From Marasmius tenuissimus (taxonomy: Eukaryota > Basidiomycota > Agaricomycetes > Agaricales > Marasmiaceae): a stretch of 64,000 nucleotides of DNA. Made by a program: the position numbers and the translations under genes. The notes below the pieces were generated by a model. It was not told the DNA's origin, did no database searches, and was given only the letters and a program-made list of their open reading frames with translations. Each line of letters begins with the position of its first letter. Positions within the stretch are counted from its first letter, which is position 1. Below, piece by piece: positions 33,838 through 44,716 of the stretch. Where the stretch lies: the NCBI GenBank assembly GCA_029532415.1, contig JAQOTA010000060.1, forward strand, positions 62,001 to 126,000, written 5' to 3'.

Positions 33838-34200
33838 AACAAGAAAACGTCAGTCTAGGTGGCCAGAAACTATTCCTACGGTCTCTGCCATTTCTTCATC
33901 ATTCAAGATGCAAACATGCAAACATCAAGTACATCATTTTCGACTACCCTGTTACTATAGACTGGAGGGCCTCACAGAATATCCGATGGAGCGTCTTCAC
34001 CACGAATCATCGCGCATATTCAAATTGCAGCCGGTCCCCGGAGAACGAACGCCGTCGTAACTCCTTCCCGTAGCAGCCCAAAGATCCTGCGAGAGCTTTG
34101 CGAAGCGTGCATGGAAGCTGCTCAAGACTCACCCACCTTGCCACCAACTCAGGCCTTGAAGTCAACGAAATGATGCCCTAGTCTTGAGAACGATTTGATA
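33838..34200 (+). repeat. Array module upstream of membrane gene B
   Basis: Homologous to 28788-29430 and 37300-37620. Frames are broken (for example a TAG in CTACTATAGACTGG). Confidence 0.6.
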
Positions 34201-34337
34201 GCTCGTTCCGCGCTGGGTGCACAGATCGGCGAGCCTGTGCTTTCCGACGGAACTGGAAAATCAACAGTCAACAATCAGTACCATCATTAGAAGGATCGGT
34301 GACGACGCTCTATTACCTACAATACAGCTTTCTTTTA

Positions 34338-36105
34338 TGGGGACCTATGAAAAGGGCATTCGCTGCTCTTTTCTCTTCCTTCACCTCTGCTGCCTGATCT
34401 CTGGTTTCGATACTACAACGTCGGAGTATGAGTCTCTCCTTCAACTCTCTTCCAATGTCGGTGCTAGAACCTATTCTTCATTCACGCCCATCACTTACAC
34501 CATTTCCGGCACACAGCGACAGTAAGGGCTGCAACTCGGTAACTTTGTTGTGGAATGGTGGCGAATGTGAGGCCCGAATCTTGGCTCGATCGCCCGTATA
34601 CTTCTGAAGCCACCGCTCCAGCTCCATATCAGGTTACTGTCGGTGGTGGTGGTTCTTCGCAGGCGGTGGGTTGTGGTTCTCGTAATTGCTGGGGAGGCGT
34701 TAACATCGTAGACAAACTAATTTGCTCTTGTATGTCAGACCGGGTGAGCAGGTCTTATTGTGAACACTTCCCGAGTAGGTGGCTAACCCCCTTCCCTCGT
34801 TGCACTTGTAGGCCTGCAACGGCCGGCGCGCAGAGCCGAGGAGGTGTGCAGGACCGATTTCTCAATATAGTGCCACTATTTGGAAGTTTAGCGAGTTTGT
34901 TCATTCCAAAGTCTGCTCCTTCCCGAACATCGCTCATCTTGTCCATCGCCGTCAGCTCAAGCCACTCTAATTACCGTCACCGACGCAAATGACAACTCGA
35001 TTCGCACATCCGGTACCTTCGATTCCCGCGAGTATCTCTTACGATTCTGGAACTTGGCGGCGAGTGAATGCTCACTGGTTGACTAGGCTGCAATTATATC
35101 TCTGACTCTGATGTTTCTTCGACAACACGTCTCGAAACCACAACGTCGTCGACTTCGAGGTCCACTTTCCCTGATTTGACACGAAGTGTTATATTAACCA
35201 ATTCAACAGCGTCTTGACATCAACTCCGTCGACGACATCAACTCCATTGTCGACATCAACTCCATTGTCAACATCAACTTCATTGTCAACATCAACTCCA
35301 TCGTCAACAACTGGGTCGAACATACCCGTGAGTTCGAGTAGCACAACTCTAACGCACCAGTGAGTGAATGTATGAATGCTCAACGACCTGCTCCTCACCA
35401 AGATACCAATCAGGTCGACTAATTCTCAAACGCCAAATGGCTCCAAATCCACAACTAATCAGTGAGTAAACAGTCTTGAGAGCGCGACCTCTCTACACTC
35501 AACAATCCCCGGCCTTACTTAACGCGACCTCAGGCTCCCCGAGCCAACAACGACAACGGTGCCATCTCAGAAGAAGCCCAAAACGAGCGCTGGCATGATC
35601 GTGGGTATAGTATTTGGGGTGATCACTGCGATCGTTATACTCGGTGTACTCGGTACAGTTCTTCTGCGACGGAGAAGGCGGGAAGTAAAGCGGGATCAGG
35701 AGCGAAGTGTAGCTCCTTTCTACGGGGGGAGGGGATTCAAGGCGAGCGAAAACGGTAAGCTCCGTTCGAAAAGGCATGTTTCTCCCTTCCAGTGTCGATA
35801 CTAAAAGCACGATCTTGTTAGGGAATACCAAACTCTCTGCGAACCACATCGTAATCGATCATCATTCCTCACAAAGCCTCGAAAAAAGGACCCTTGATTC
35901 GCCATCGGTGCCGTCGCCGCTCTCCCCATCGCAGCGGAGAAGCGCCTCCAACAGAGAGGAAGCGTTGCAGAGAAGGGTCGATACACTTTTGAGGGAGAAT
36001 GCACTATTGACACAGGAGCTGTCTCCCCCCTCGTATCACACTGGAAGTTCGTCGTGGGCTACCTCGTCGGTGACAACGATGAGTGCCAATGAACATCGAG
36101 ACTAA
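34338..36105 (+). CDS. Single-pass membrane protein, array member B
   Basis: Parallel to member A. A hydrophobic N-terminal stretch (IRCSFLFLHLCCLISG) follows a possible start at 34338. GCNSVTLLWNGGE then splices in phase over 52 or so bases to SPYQVTVGGGG. TVTDANDNSIRTSGTFDSR is the second segment, then CNYISDSDVSSTTR leads into a Ser/Thr stalk with five 18-base repeats. The TM segment is GMIVGIVFGVITAIVILGVL followed by RRRRR. The tail holds REEALQRRVDTLLRENALLT and SPPSYHTGSS. The central exon around 34700-34740 needs a frame choice I could not settle, so B could be partly decayed. Confidence 0.45.
35216..35305 (+). repeat. Five 18-bp tandem repeats encoding a Ser/Thr/Pro stalk
   Basis: Five near-identical units of the type GACATCAACTCCATTGTC. 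They encode repeated TSTPLS-like residues in the stalk of membrane gene B. Copy number is likely to vary between strains. Confidence 0.8.
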
Positions 36106-36949
36106 CGTGATCCGGAATTCCGGTTCGATGCATATGTATACTTCATGGTCGGATGATTTTGTAATATTTTATTACTCGGACCTTCGAAGTTCGCACAATT
36201 CTCTTCAATGATGCTTGTTATGTAAATCGTCTAGTTCCACCGATGCTGAGGCAAGCTTGAGTACCCGAGTATTGACAACGATGTATTGTAGTTGAGTAAA
36301 TCGCGGGTCACGAGACCGTGTCAGACGCGCTCGGCACGTTTCCCTCCCAGAGGGAAAGGTATATGCTTAAGGGCACACAAGCGCGCCATTCCCGGAATCT
36401 CTGATCTGGATGAAGATGTATAGGTGTATCTAGGTAACTATGAAAGCATGAGTAACTCTCTAGCCCAGTACAAATTGGAATGTACAGTAACAATCAAGCA
36501 GCCACAATAATAATGCAATTCCGGGATTTTGTGCACGGACTGAACTTGCCGAACATCTCTGCAAGTTTGACTGCGAAAATACGCAGATATTTGACGGCCC
36601 TTTACTTGGTCAAGGCGGAGGTTGATTCCAAGTTAATTTCTCCAGAGGGAGAGCGCCTGCTGGCTTCTTGAATTTCGACTGTTGTTCCGATACCGCTCAT
36701 GAGGGCACGTAGAGGTTGGGTCTCGAAGGCCCAGCAGCGTCGCGAACGCTGTGGTCCTGAGTCTGGACTGTACATGAATTCTGGTTGGATTCTGGTCCTC
36801 TGGAACCTCCTGAAATTTGAATTCAATGCGGTAAGGTCACATGCCATGCAGCTCACGTGCTTTCGACGATCGGGCGTCGAGACTCGACAGAGCCCTCCTC
36901 TCAAGCGTCTCTCGTTCTTCTATACACATCCTTCCCGCTAAAACAAGAA
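36106..36949. other. Intergenic region between array units B and C
   Basis: No supported gene. The stretch near 36300 (CGCGGGTCACGAGACCGTGT) matches 39725 after gene C, marking the unit boundary. A frame at 36480-36671 is unrecognised. Confidence 0.5.
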
Positions 36950-37258
36950 CACAGGTACGACGGAGACACGTGAATCTGTAAAGATGGGGACCGGCGAACA
37001 CACCAAAAAACAATACGTGAGCGAGCATCTCCCCTCAAGATAGTTTGGAATCAAGTCTTCGGTGAGTTGCACAACTCACATGGCAATTTCGTTGTTTAAA
37101 TCTCGCGTGGCCTTGCCATCCACTATTCAGAAATGACGGTGCTTCAAGAGGAGCAAGGCTGGCGAGTGCTACCGTTCCTTGAAGGCTAGGCAGTTGGAAC
37201 ATATTCGCGCGGAAGGCTACTAGTGCCAGAGACAGATGACCTGGTTAATCGATGCGGC
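36950..37258 (+). pseudogene. Decayed copy of the two-repeat gene family (array unit C)
   Basis: CACAGGTACGACGGAGACACGTG followed by AAGATGGGGACCGG, CAATACGTGAGCGAGCATCTC, GTCTTCGGTGAGT and GCGCGGAAGGCTACTAGTGC aligns with the intact gene at 41424, but has stops and a missing 5' end. It is shorter than the unit B relic. Confidence 0.75.
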
Positions 37259-37299
37259 TCGAGAGAACTAAATCCTCGATAACAGGTTGCTCAAAAAAG

Positions 37300-37620
37300 T
37301 CGAAACCTCAATCTAGGTCACCAGAAACTATTCCTATGGTCTCTTCATCATTCAAAAGACGCAGATATGCATACGTTATTTTCGACTACCCTGTCACCAT
37401 AGACTAGAGGCCCCGGCCTTCACAGAATATCTGATGGAGTGCCTTCACTACGAACCATCGTGCATATTGCAGCCGGAGTACAGACGTCGTCGCAACTTTT
37501 TCCCGCAGTAACCCAAAGATCCCGCTAGAGCTGTGCTGAGTGTTAGTGGAACCGTGAAGGGCGCTTGAGACTCACCCGATACAAGAGGCCCTTGCCGCCA
37601 ATCAGGTCTCGAGGCAAACA
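37300..37620 (+). repeat. Array module upstream of membrane gene C
   Basis: Homologous to 33838-34200 (TTTTCGACTACCCTGTCACC, AATATCTGATGGAG, CCAAAGATCCCGC). No intact frame. Confidence 0.6.
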
Positions 37621-37789
37621 AATGTCCGAGTTTACAGAATCACTTGACACTACGTTCACCGCTGGGTCGGTGAACTGGCGAGCCCGCACACCCTCCGACG
37701 GATCAAGCAAGAATCAACAGTCAATGATCAGTATCATCACTAAAAAGAATCGTTGACGACGCTTTATATTTACTTACGATACAGCTTTC

Positions 37790-39501
37790 TTCTCTAGAAC
37801 CGGTAAAAAGGGCGTTCGCTTCTCTTTTCTCTTCCTTCACCTCTGCTACCGGATCTCTGGCACCTACCTTCTGGCCGTCAATGCTGCAACCGCGGGCCAC
37901 AAGCCTCTCCTTCGACTCTCCTCCCATGTGGGTGCCATGAGCCCATTCTTTATTCACGCTTATACTATTTCTGGCGCACAGCGACAATAACGGTTGTAGC
38001 TCGGTAACTTTGTTGTGGAATGGTGGCGAATGTGAGGCCCAGATTTTAGCTCGATCTCCCGTATACTCTTAAACCTATTGCTCCAGCTCCGTATGAAATT
38101 GCGATTTCTTTGCAGGCAAGGGTTTTTATTCTCGTAATCGCTGGGGAGGAGTTGACATCGTGGACAAATTAATTTACTCTTATATGACAGAGCAGGTAAG
38201 CAGACTTTGCTGTGAACGCTTTCTGAGTAGCTGGCTAACTCTTTGCCTTGCTGCACCTACAGCAATAGAATATCTAATCTCCAGGAAAACACACAGAATC
38301 GATTTTTCGATCTATCTGAGCGCAGTTTGCCATCAAGTCTGTTCCTTCCAAAGTCTGTCCCTTCCCAAATATTGTTCATCTCATCCATCGCCGTCAGCTC
38401 AAGCCACTCTAACCGTCACCGACGCGAATGGCGACTCAATCCACACGTTCGGTGCCTTCGATTCCCGCGCGTATCTCTTACGATCCTAGAGCTTGGTGGG
38501 GCGTGAATGCTCACTGATTGACTAGGCTGCGATTATACCTCTGACTCTGATGTCCCTTCGACAACACGTCGCACAACCACAACGTCGTCGACCTCCAGGT
38601 CTTCAGCAAGGTCCACGTTCCCCATATGGCATGAGGTCTTTGATTGACCAATTCAATAGCGACTCGACCTCAGCCTCATCGTCAATAAGTAGGCCGGATA
38701 CGCCTGTAAGCTCGAGTATCACAGATTCAACGGTCCAGTGAGCGAATGTATGACTGTTCGACTACCTGTTCCTTATCATGATATCAATCAGGTCAACTAT
38801 TTTTCGGACGACAAATGACCCCCAATCCATGTCTAGCCGGTAAGTGAAGAGTGCGACCTTTTTACACTTAACAATCCCCAGGCTTACGGAATACGGTTTC
38901 CTGAGGTCTCCTAATTCAACGACAACAGCGGTGCCACTCGTGCCGTCTCAGGAGAGCCAGAAACGGAAAGCGAGCACTGGCATGATCGTGGGTATAGTAT
39001 TTGGGGTGATCACCGCGGTCCTTATAGTCGGTGTACTTGGTGCCACTTTCCTGCGGCGGAGAAGGCGGGCAGTGAAGCAGGAACAGGAGCTAAGTGCGGC
39101 TCCATTCTATGGGGTTCGGGGATCCAAAGAGAGCGAAAATGGTAAGCTCTGTTTGAGAAGGCTAGCTGCTCACATCTAGTGTCGATACTAAAAGCACGGT
39201 CTTGTTAGGGACTACCGAATTCCCTACAAACCAAACCGCAATCGATCATCGTCCCTCGCAAAGCCTAGAAAAGACGAAACTCTCAGAGTCCCCGCTTGCA
39301 CCAACTCGCTCCCAGCCTGTCAGAACTTCATCAGACGCGGCCAGTGCTGCGATTCCTGATCCGCCGCTTCCCCCATTGCGCCGGAAGAGCGTTTCTCAAA
39401 GAGAGGAAGCGCTGCAGAGAAGGGTTGATATGCTTTTGAGGGAGAATGCACTTCTAACGCAGGAGCTGTATCCCCCCTCGTATCACGCTGGAAGTTTGTA
39501 G
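37790..39501 (+). CDS. Single-pass membrane protein, array member C
   Basis: Same plan as A and B. SFLFLHLCYRISG is an N-terminal hydrophobic stretch with no ATG seen close upstream. GCSSVTLLWNGGE splices to SPYEIAISLQA. Then come TLTVTDANGDSIHTFGAFDS, CNYTSDSDVPSTTR, a stalk (DSTSASSSISRPDTPVSSS), KASTGMIVGIVFGVITAVLI and an RRRRR stop-transfer. The last exon has REEALQRRVDMLLRENALLT and YPPSYHAGSL. The missing start and an in-frame stop near 38170 in one reading make C the most likely pseudogene of the three. Confidence 0.42.
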
Positions 39502-39933
39502 AGGGTTGCCTCATCGGGGGCATAAGCGATGAGCATTAAGATTGACGCGATCCGGGATCCCAATCAATGCACGATGGTCTGACAACTTCGTGCTATCCCA
39601 CTCAGACTTTCGTACAAATCTCTTGAATGATGCTTGTTATGTTGTAGTATATCATCCAGTTCCACAGATACCAAGGCAAGCTTGAGTACTTGAGTCTCGA
39701 TAATGTGTAACTTATTGAGTAAATCGCGGGTCACGGGACCGTGTCTCCATGCACAAGTCGCTGATGGTCAGTCAGGCGCTCAACTTCACCTTTCCCTCCA
39801 TCTTCCTTCCTGGCAGACGCTCCCACCATTCACGCTCCTTGATCATCTTTGCATTATCTCTCGCACATCTCTTTATATACCCTACTTGCTCAATCTCAAT
39901 TCTATTCCTTACAATAGGAACCGAACTTGCTGA
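39502..39933. promoter_or_regulatory. 5' flank of the first intact two-repeat gene
   Basis: Contains a unit-boundary sequence (CGCGGGTCACGGGACCGTGT) and a CT-rich leader (TTTCCCTCCATCTTCC). A TTTATATACCC TATA-like motif near 39871 lies about 60 bases before the start. The same block precedes the relics at 33.4 kb and the gene at 41424. Confidence 0.5.
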
Positions 39934-40944
39934 ATGCCACCAAACAGATACATCTTGTCCACACGGAATGCTCCCGGCCAGGGACGTTACAGGCGAGGAC
40001 ACAGAGAGAAAGGAAACATGTGGATAACCATCAAAATGGGCTCCTACGGACACAACAGAGGACAAACCGTGAACGAACATCTCACTCTCCATGAATTTTG
40101 GGATCAAGTCGTCGGTGAGTCGTACAGCGTCGACTTGACTTGTCCGCACTGGCAATTCTCGTTTTGATTTCTTTCCTCTTATTGCGCCCTATCACTATCA
40201 GGAAGAGTGATGCTCACGGAGGAAGGGTTTCCTCTCCACGAAGGCTGGCTGATAGGCCTGTTCTCGAAAAGAAGACAAATCCCGCGGACAGACGACCTGG
40301 TCACCACTCTTTTCGACGGTGGCGAGAGGGTCACTATGAAGGTGTTTGACGACAAAGGACAGCAACGCGTTTACGATTCGAAACGCGGTAGCTGGGTCGA
40401 CCACGAGCCCAGGAAGCTGAATTTACCTAAATGTCGCGAAGCTTTTGCCGAGTCGACCCCAAGCTCTGGCATTCGTCCCCACGACACTGATTTGAGCGAT
40501 ACTGAATACTGGCCCGGTCTTGAGCCAATGGATCCTTGCGAGATATGTATCAACGTCCAGATGGGTACTTACGGGCGTAGCCAAGGGCATCTAGTGAGAG
40601 ATAACATTTTTCTCCGAGAACTATGGGATCAAATCACGCGTGAGTATTCTGTCTGCGTGAATTTTCTTACAGCCATCCTCATCGCGACCACCTCAGGTAC
40701 TTTCAACGCAAACGATCCCGGCTTTCCCCTCCCACTGGACTGGACACTCAATCTGTACCTCGACTTCGACCCGGTTCCACGGACAGACGACCTCATCGCC
40801 ACTGTTTTTAATGGAGGAGAGACCGTTAGTGCCATTGTATATGATCAAAAAGGGGAGCAACGCGTGTACGAACCTCTTAATGGAGGTTGGGTATACCCGG
40901 AAGCTGGGAGAACGTGTCCAATGCACGCTGAGTGGTCCCACTAG
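39934..40944 (+). CDS. Two-repeat protein of unrecognised family, member 1
   Basis: Exons 39934-40114, 40202-40639 and 40697-40944; both introns join in phase. The protein, about 290 residues, has a short N-terminal NRYILSTRNAPG and then two copies of a domain of about 90 residues. Copy 1 runs MWITIKMGSYGHNRGQ, LTLHEFWDQV, [intron], GFPLHEGWLIGLFSKRRQIP and RTDDLVTTLFDGG to VYD. Copy 2 runs ICINVQMGTYGRSQGHLV, LRELWDQITR, [intron], GFPLPLDWTLNLYLDFD, RTDDLIATVFNGG and VYEPLNGGWVY. The linker between copies is acidic. There is no signal peptide or TM segment. A beta strand-helix-beta pattern is suggested (inference). No known family recognised. The second intron is 57 bases and itself open. 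Confidence 0.8.
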
Positions 40945-41423
40945 AGCGGAGACAGAAGACCTAGAGTTTTCGGCGTGTTTGACTCGTCTCGCGATCATCC
41001 GAGAGGCCTCCAACGCTTGTTATTTTTCTACATTTCTTGAAGTCAGCTTCGCGCAGTATGTATATGAGATCTCACTCGTTCCATCTGTTTGTCATACGAT
41101 TGTCAATAATAATTCAGAACACTACCTAATCAGTCGCCGTCGGTGGCAGTAGGATTATAAAAGCCGTTGTGAGTCGAGCTTAGCAAGTGGCAGTGTCGGT
41201 ACATAAGTGGCAAGCTGATGTCAGGTGAGCGCGTCGCCTTTTCCTCTCTCTTCCAGATTCCTCGTCCTGGGTGATTCCCATCCTTTTCACTCCTTCCTTG
41301 CTCTCGCGTGCCCAATCTCTGCTTCAACTGCGTTCTCTCTTTCTATCTCTCTATTTAAATATCCATTGCGTGATCTTAATCTTTTGGACTCATCCAAGGA
41401 GGAACCGAATTTGCTGAACGTCA
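40945..41423. promoter_or_regulatory. Intergenic region between the two tandem two-repeat genes
   Basis: About 480 bases. The right half repeats the CT-rich leader found upstream of member 1, with ATTTAAATATCC near 41354 as a TATA-like element about 65 bases before the next start. Confidence 0.45.
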
Positions 41424-42391
41424 ATGGAAACCCGATACATCTTGTCCACACGGAACGCGGAAGGCGAAGGATGGCACAAGCGCGGACACAGATACGACGG
41501 TGACATGTGGATCGTTGTTAAGATGGGCACCGGAGGCCATACCAGAGGACAATACGTGAACGAGCATCTCACTCTCAGAGAAGTCTGGCGTCAAATCCTC
41601 GGTGAGTCGCGCAGTGTCGACTTGCCAGATTTTTTGCGTCTCTCATATCGTATTCCCCTTTTTATTTGACTTTTCTCGCGTCTTTCCATGAATCGATATT
41701 CAGAAAGCGTGATTGAGGAGGAGGAAGGGTTTCAACAGCTTCCCTTCCCTGAGGGCTGGGTGGTCGGCCTGTTTTCGCGCGGAAGGCTAGTGCCAGAGAC
41801 AGATGACCTGGTTACAACTCTTTTTGATGGCGGCAACACGATCACCGTTAAGGTCCTCGACGAGGACAACGATCAGCTTGTCTACGATCCTGATGGAGGC
41901 GAATGGGTCTATCACGAGCCGCAGAGGCAACCGGAGAGGAGGCAATCTGCTACGGCGTTCAGCTTGACTCGAAACTTTGGAGGTCATGCTACTTTCGGTG
42001 GCTGGCATGGCCATGATTGGAGGAATAACCACGGCGACATGTGGATCAACGTTCGAATGGACACTGATCCACACAGTGAAGGCCAGCTGGTCGGAGAGGA
42101 TCTTACCCTCCGTGAGCTATGGGGTCAGGTTACGCGTGAGTAACCTATTTTCAACACTCAGCAGTCATGCTAATCTTCATGGTCCCAGGTACCCTCAACA
42201 TGAACGACGGCTTTCCGCTTCCACGAGGCTGGAAACTCGCTTTATACCTGGACTCCGACCTGGTTCCGCGAACAAACAGACTCATCACCTCTGTATTCAA
42301 TGGTGGAGAGACTATTGATGTTGTCGTCTATGATCAAGACAATCAACAATGTGTGTATGAGCCCGGCGAAGGCTGGGTATATGCCGAGTAG
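41424..42391 (+). CDS. Two-repeat protein of unrecognised family, member 2
   Basis: Exons 41424-41601, 41704-42135 and 42189-42391, with donors and acceptors at the same positions as member 1. N-terminus METRYILSTRNAEGEG. Repeat 1 is GDMWIVVKMGTGGHTRGQ, LTLREVWRQI, [intron], FPEGWVVGLFSRGRLVP and ETDDLVTTLFDGG. Repeat 2 is GDMWINVRMDTDPHSEGQ, LTLRELWGQV, [intron], GFPLPRGWKLALYLDSD, RTNRLITSVFNGG and YEPGEGWVYAE. Conserved marks are G..W, LRE.W.Q, P.TD.L.T..F(D/N)GG and VY(D/E)P..G.WVY. The linker is Gly/His-rich in this copy. The protein looks cytosolic. Function unknown. Confidence 0.82.
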
Positions 42392-42897
42392 ATCTAAAGC
42401 AGAGTTAGAGTACCTTCTGGGGTAGGTTCGACATGTAACAGATACCAAAGCTTCCGATCCCCGTCAATATCTCTCCAGCTACAGGTTGCTTTCTCTACAT
42501 TTCTTGATGTCAGCGTTGTGTAGTGTACAGATGTCATTTCTCACTCTAACTGGGCTCCGTTATACATTAGCAGAATGATAATACCGTCACACACTTCGTT
42601 CGGATTCCAAACATTGACTAGTGATCTAAGTCCCCTGGGCGCCGATCAGTATCGTGGTACCCTTGATTGCGAGTGCCGAGCTCAAGCCTTCCGATCAAGT
42701 AACTTAGCAGGTAATGAATATGTCAGAGGCGTAGATCGCTTTCGTTCCGTGTGTCTACAGAATGGGTATGCTAGGAGAGGCATCGAAGAAACGAGTGCGA
42801 GTATTGGTACACATACAAGTACAGCGCAAGGCGAGGCGCATACATCTAGTTGGAGGTCCTACACAAACAATCCAGAAAGAAGAGTTACGTTCGAGAA
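42392..42897. other. Intergenic region with an unrecognised ORF
   Basis: A plus-strand frame at 42575-42904 (109 codons) overlaps the end of the leftward gene by a few bases. It has no recognisable features and is not called. Confidence 0.4.
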
Positions 42898-44130
42898 TCA
42901 ATGACGGGTAGGCAGTTTGATCTTCTTCATCTTTCTCCCCCCTACGACCTTCGTGGCGTCTCTGGGCATGCGAACATCAATCCATTTCCTAACAAGCGGT
43001 AGCTTGGGTTCCTCCACCTTCGGTTCCGTTACGACCGCGGCATCCGAGTCCTTCGAGATGGCACGAGTGCCGAACCATAACCTTTCCAAAGTCGACGCCC
43101 AACGACGAGTAAAGGACCTAGGAGCTGGTACATTCACGGGCAGAACCTTGTCTTCGAACCCTGGAGTGGACCTCTTTGGCGTCTTCGGCGCGGAGGGAGT
43201 GACACTCTGGGGAGTCTTTGGCAGCACAGCGGGTGCATCACCGGCGGGAGGGGCGTCGCCGTGTGCGGAAGCCAACGATAGTAGATTAGGCGTGGACGGG
43301 GTACCAGGTGGCGAAGGTGGCGTAGCTCGTTTGGGGTTCTTGGGAGTGGAAGTCGTATCGGGAGCAGCGTTACCAGGCACAAGCTTCGAAAGCGGCCCTG
43401 GAGCATCAGGCGTGGCCGGAACTTTCGCAGGAGTATTGGTCGGAGAACTAGGTGGTGAGGGAGGAGCAGCACGCTTGGGCATCTTGGGCGTAGACGGGGA
43501 TGGAGGTGAGCCATGAATAGCTACAGGCTTGGAGACAGTGCCGACGACATCTGGTTGTTCAGGACCAGCTGGGGCAACAGAGCGTGGGCCGGGAGGCGCA
43601 GGCGCCACGTCGCGACTTGGGTGCCAGAATCCGCCATGGGCAGCAGGCCAGCCGCGAGAGGACAACTCGCCCGATGCAGGCAGTGAACCAGAGTGAACAG
43701 GCGCACTCTGCTTGAGATGCAAGTTTGGGTGTTGAGGGCGAGAGTTGGCGAGATGGCGTTTGTCAGCGTGATGAGCGTCGTGGTCAGTCGCTTTGGGCGA
43801 TTCGTCCGAGTGTGCGGGAGCAGCGGTGGAGGAACTGTTATTGGACTGAGGAACTGGTTTTTGGCTGGTGCTGTAATCGGCATTGTGGATTTGACGCTTG
43901 TGGGTAAGGCGATCGAGTTGATCGACGTGCTTGCCGTGGCTCCCTTCTGATACAGAAACGTGAACGAGAGCTGCAGAGTTATCTTGAGAGTTCGATTTGG
44001 GGGCAGAAGTCGCTTTGAGACCAGATAAGGCGTTGCGGTCGTGATTGAGCTCGATAATGTTCCTTGGAATGTGTGCAGCATGAGCGAGGCATAGAGCGTG
44101 TAAGATGAAGATAGAGGTGAAAGGTCGCAT
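42898..44130 (-). CDS. Secreted Pro/Ser/Ala-rich protein with repeated dibasic (KR) sites
   Basis: A single exon of 410 codons. A signal peptide (MRPFTSIFILHALCLAHA) is followed by low-complexity sequence. KR dipeptides, the Kex2 cleavage signal, occur at spaced points: THKRQ, ADKRH and three times in a repeated block, PKMPKRAAPPSPPSSP, PKNPKRATPPSPPGTP and PKTPKRSTPGF. The repeats are separated by Pro/Ala/Ser-rich segments of 40-50 residues. The C-terminus is basic (GGRKMKKIKLPTRH). This is the layout of fungal Kex2-processed repeat proteins, which release peptides, but the spacer peptides here are only loosely alike, so that reading is tentative. A cell-wall-associated protein is the alternative. 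TTTTATA (44222-44228) gives a minus-strand TATAAAA about 92 bases upstream. Confidence 0.78.
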   Translation of the reverse strand: MRPFTSIFILHALCLAHAAHIPRNIIELNHDRNALSGLKATSAPKSNSQDNSAALVHVSVSEGSHGKHVDQLDRLTHKRQIHNADYSTSQKPVPQSNNSSSTAAPAHSDESPKATDHDAHHADKRHLANSRPQHPNLHLKQSAPVHSGSLPASGELSSRGWPAAHGGFWHPSRDVAPAPPGPRSVAPAGPEQPDVVGTVSKPVAIHGSPPSPSTPKMPKRAAPPSPPSSPTNTPAKVPATPDAPGPLSKLVPGNAAPDTTSTPKNPKRATPPSPPGTPSTPNLLSLASAHGDAPPAGDAPAVLPKTPQSVTPSAPKTPKRSTPGFEDKVLPVNVPAPRSFTRRWASTLERLWFGTRAISKDSDAAVVTEPKVEEPKLPLVRKWIDVRMPRDATKVVGGRKMKKIKLPTRH

Positions 44131-44716
44131 ATTGAGCGAGAGCTAGATGAGGTTAGAAAGGTAGGAGTGTGGGTGAGGTGGTGGGGGTAAGAGAACAACC
44201 TGGCGTTGAACCCAAGGCACATTTTATACGCCCAGAAACCTGCCCTAAACATATCACGTGACTCTATCTTCCCGACCTGAGCGAACTTCTCGGGCTGCAG
44301 CTTCAGCGCTTCAGCTCTTGCATTCACCATGTCTGCGACGGTCGACCCTCTCATGTTCTTTCGCTCTGTCCCTCTCCCTCTAGTCCCGCTAGTTCATTTT
44401 CCTGATCTTTGAAGAAACGCACCGCGGTACATGCGTCGCAACCGATCGCGCCTTTTTCAACACAGTTTGAACCGAAGTCGATTTTCGTAAATGATTTGGA
44501 AACGGCCATAAATCGTTTTACCTCCAGATCAGATTCAGAGTAATCGAAGCCGAGGGTATCACGAGGCTCGTAATCCAACCCACACGGACTGAATTTAGAC
44601 TGAATATTTTAGTTTATCGACCCATGCGGCGGCGGCAACTCGTGTTTTGAAATGTACGAGGGAAAGGACTTAAATAAAGGCTGGCTTCTGGACGTGACAT
44701 CCTCGTTTTACCCCCC
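44131..44716. promoter_or_regulatory. Divergent promoter region (KR-site protein / GH92 mannosidase)
   Basis: 586 bases. TATAAAA on the minus strand at 44228-44222 serves the leftward gene. TAAATAAA at 44671-44678, about 39 bases before ATG 44717, is the candidate for the mannosidase. A minus frame at 44351-44578 is unrecognised and probably not a gene. Confidence 0.5.

Noticed and set aside
42917..43516. 199-codon Gly/Val-rich plus frame
   Set aside because: Antisense shadow of the Pro/Ser-rich repeats of the secreted protein.
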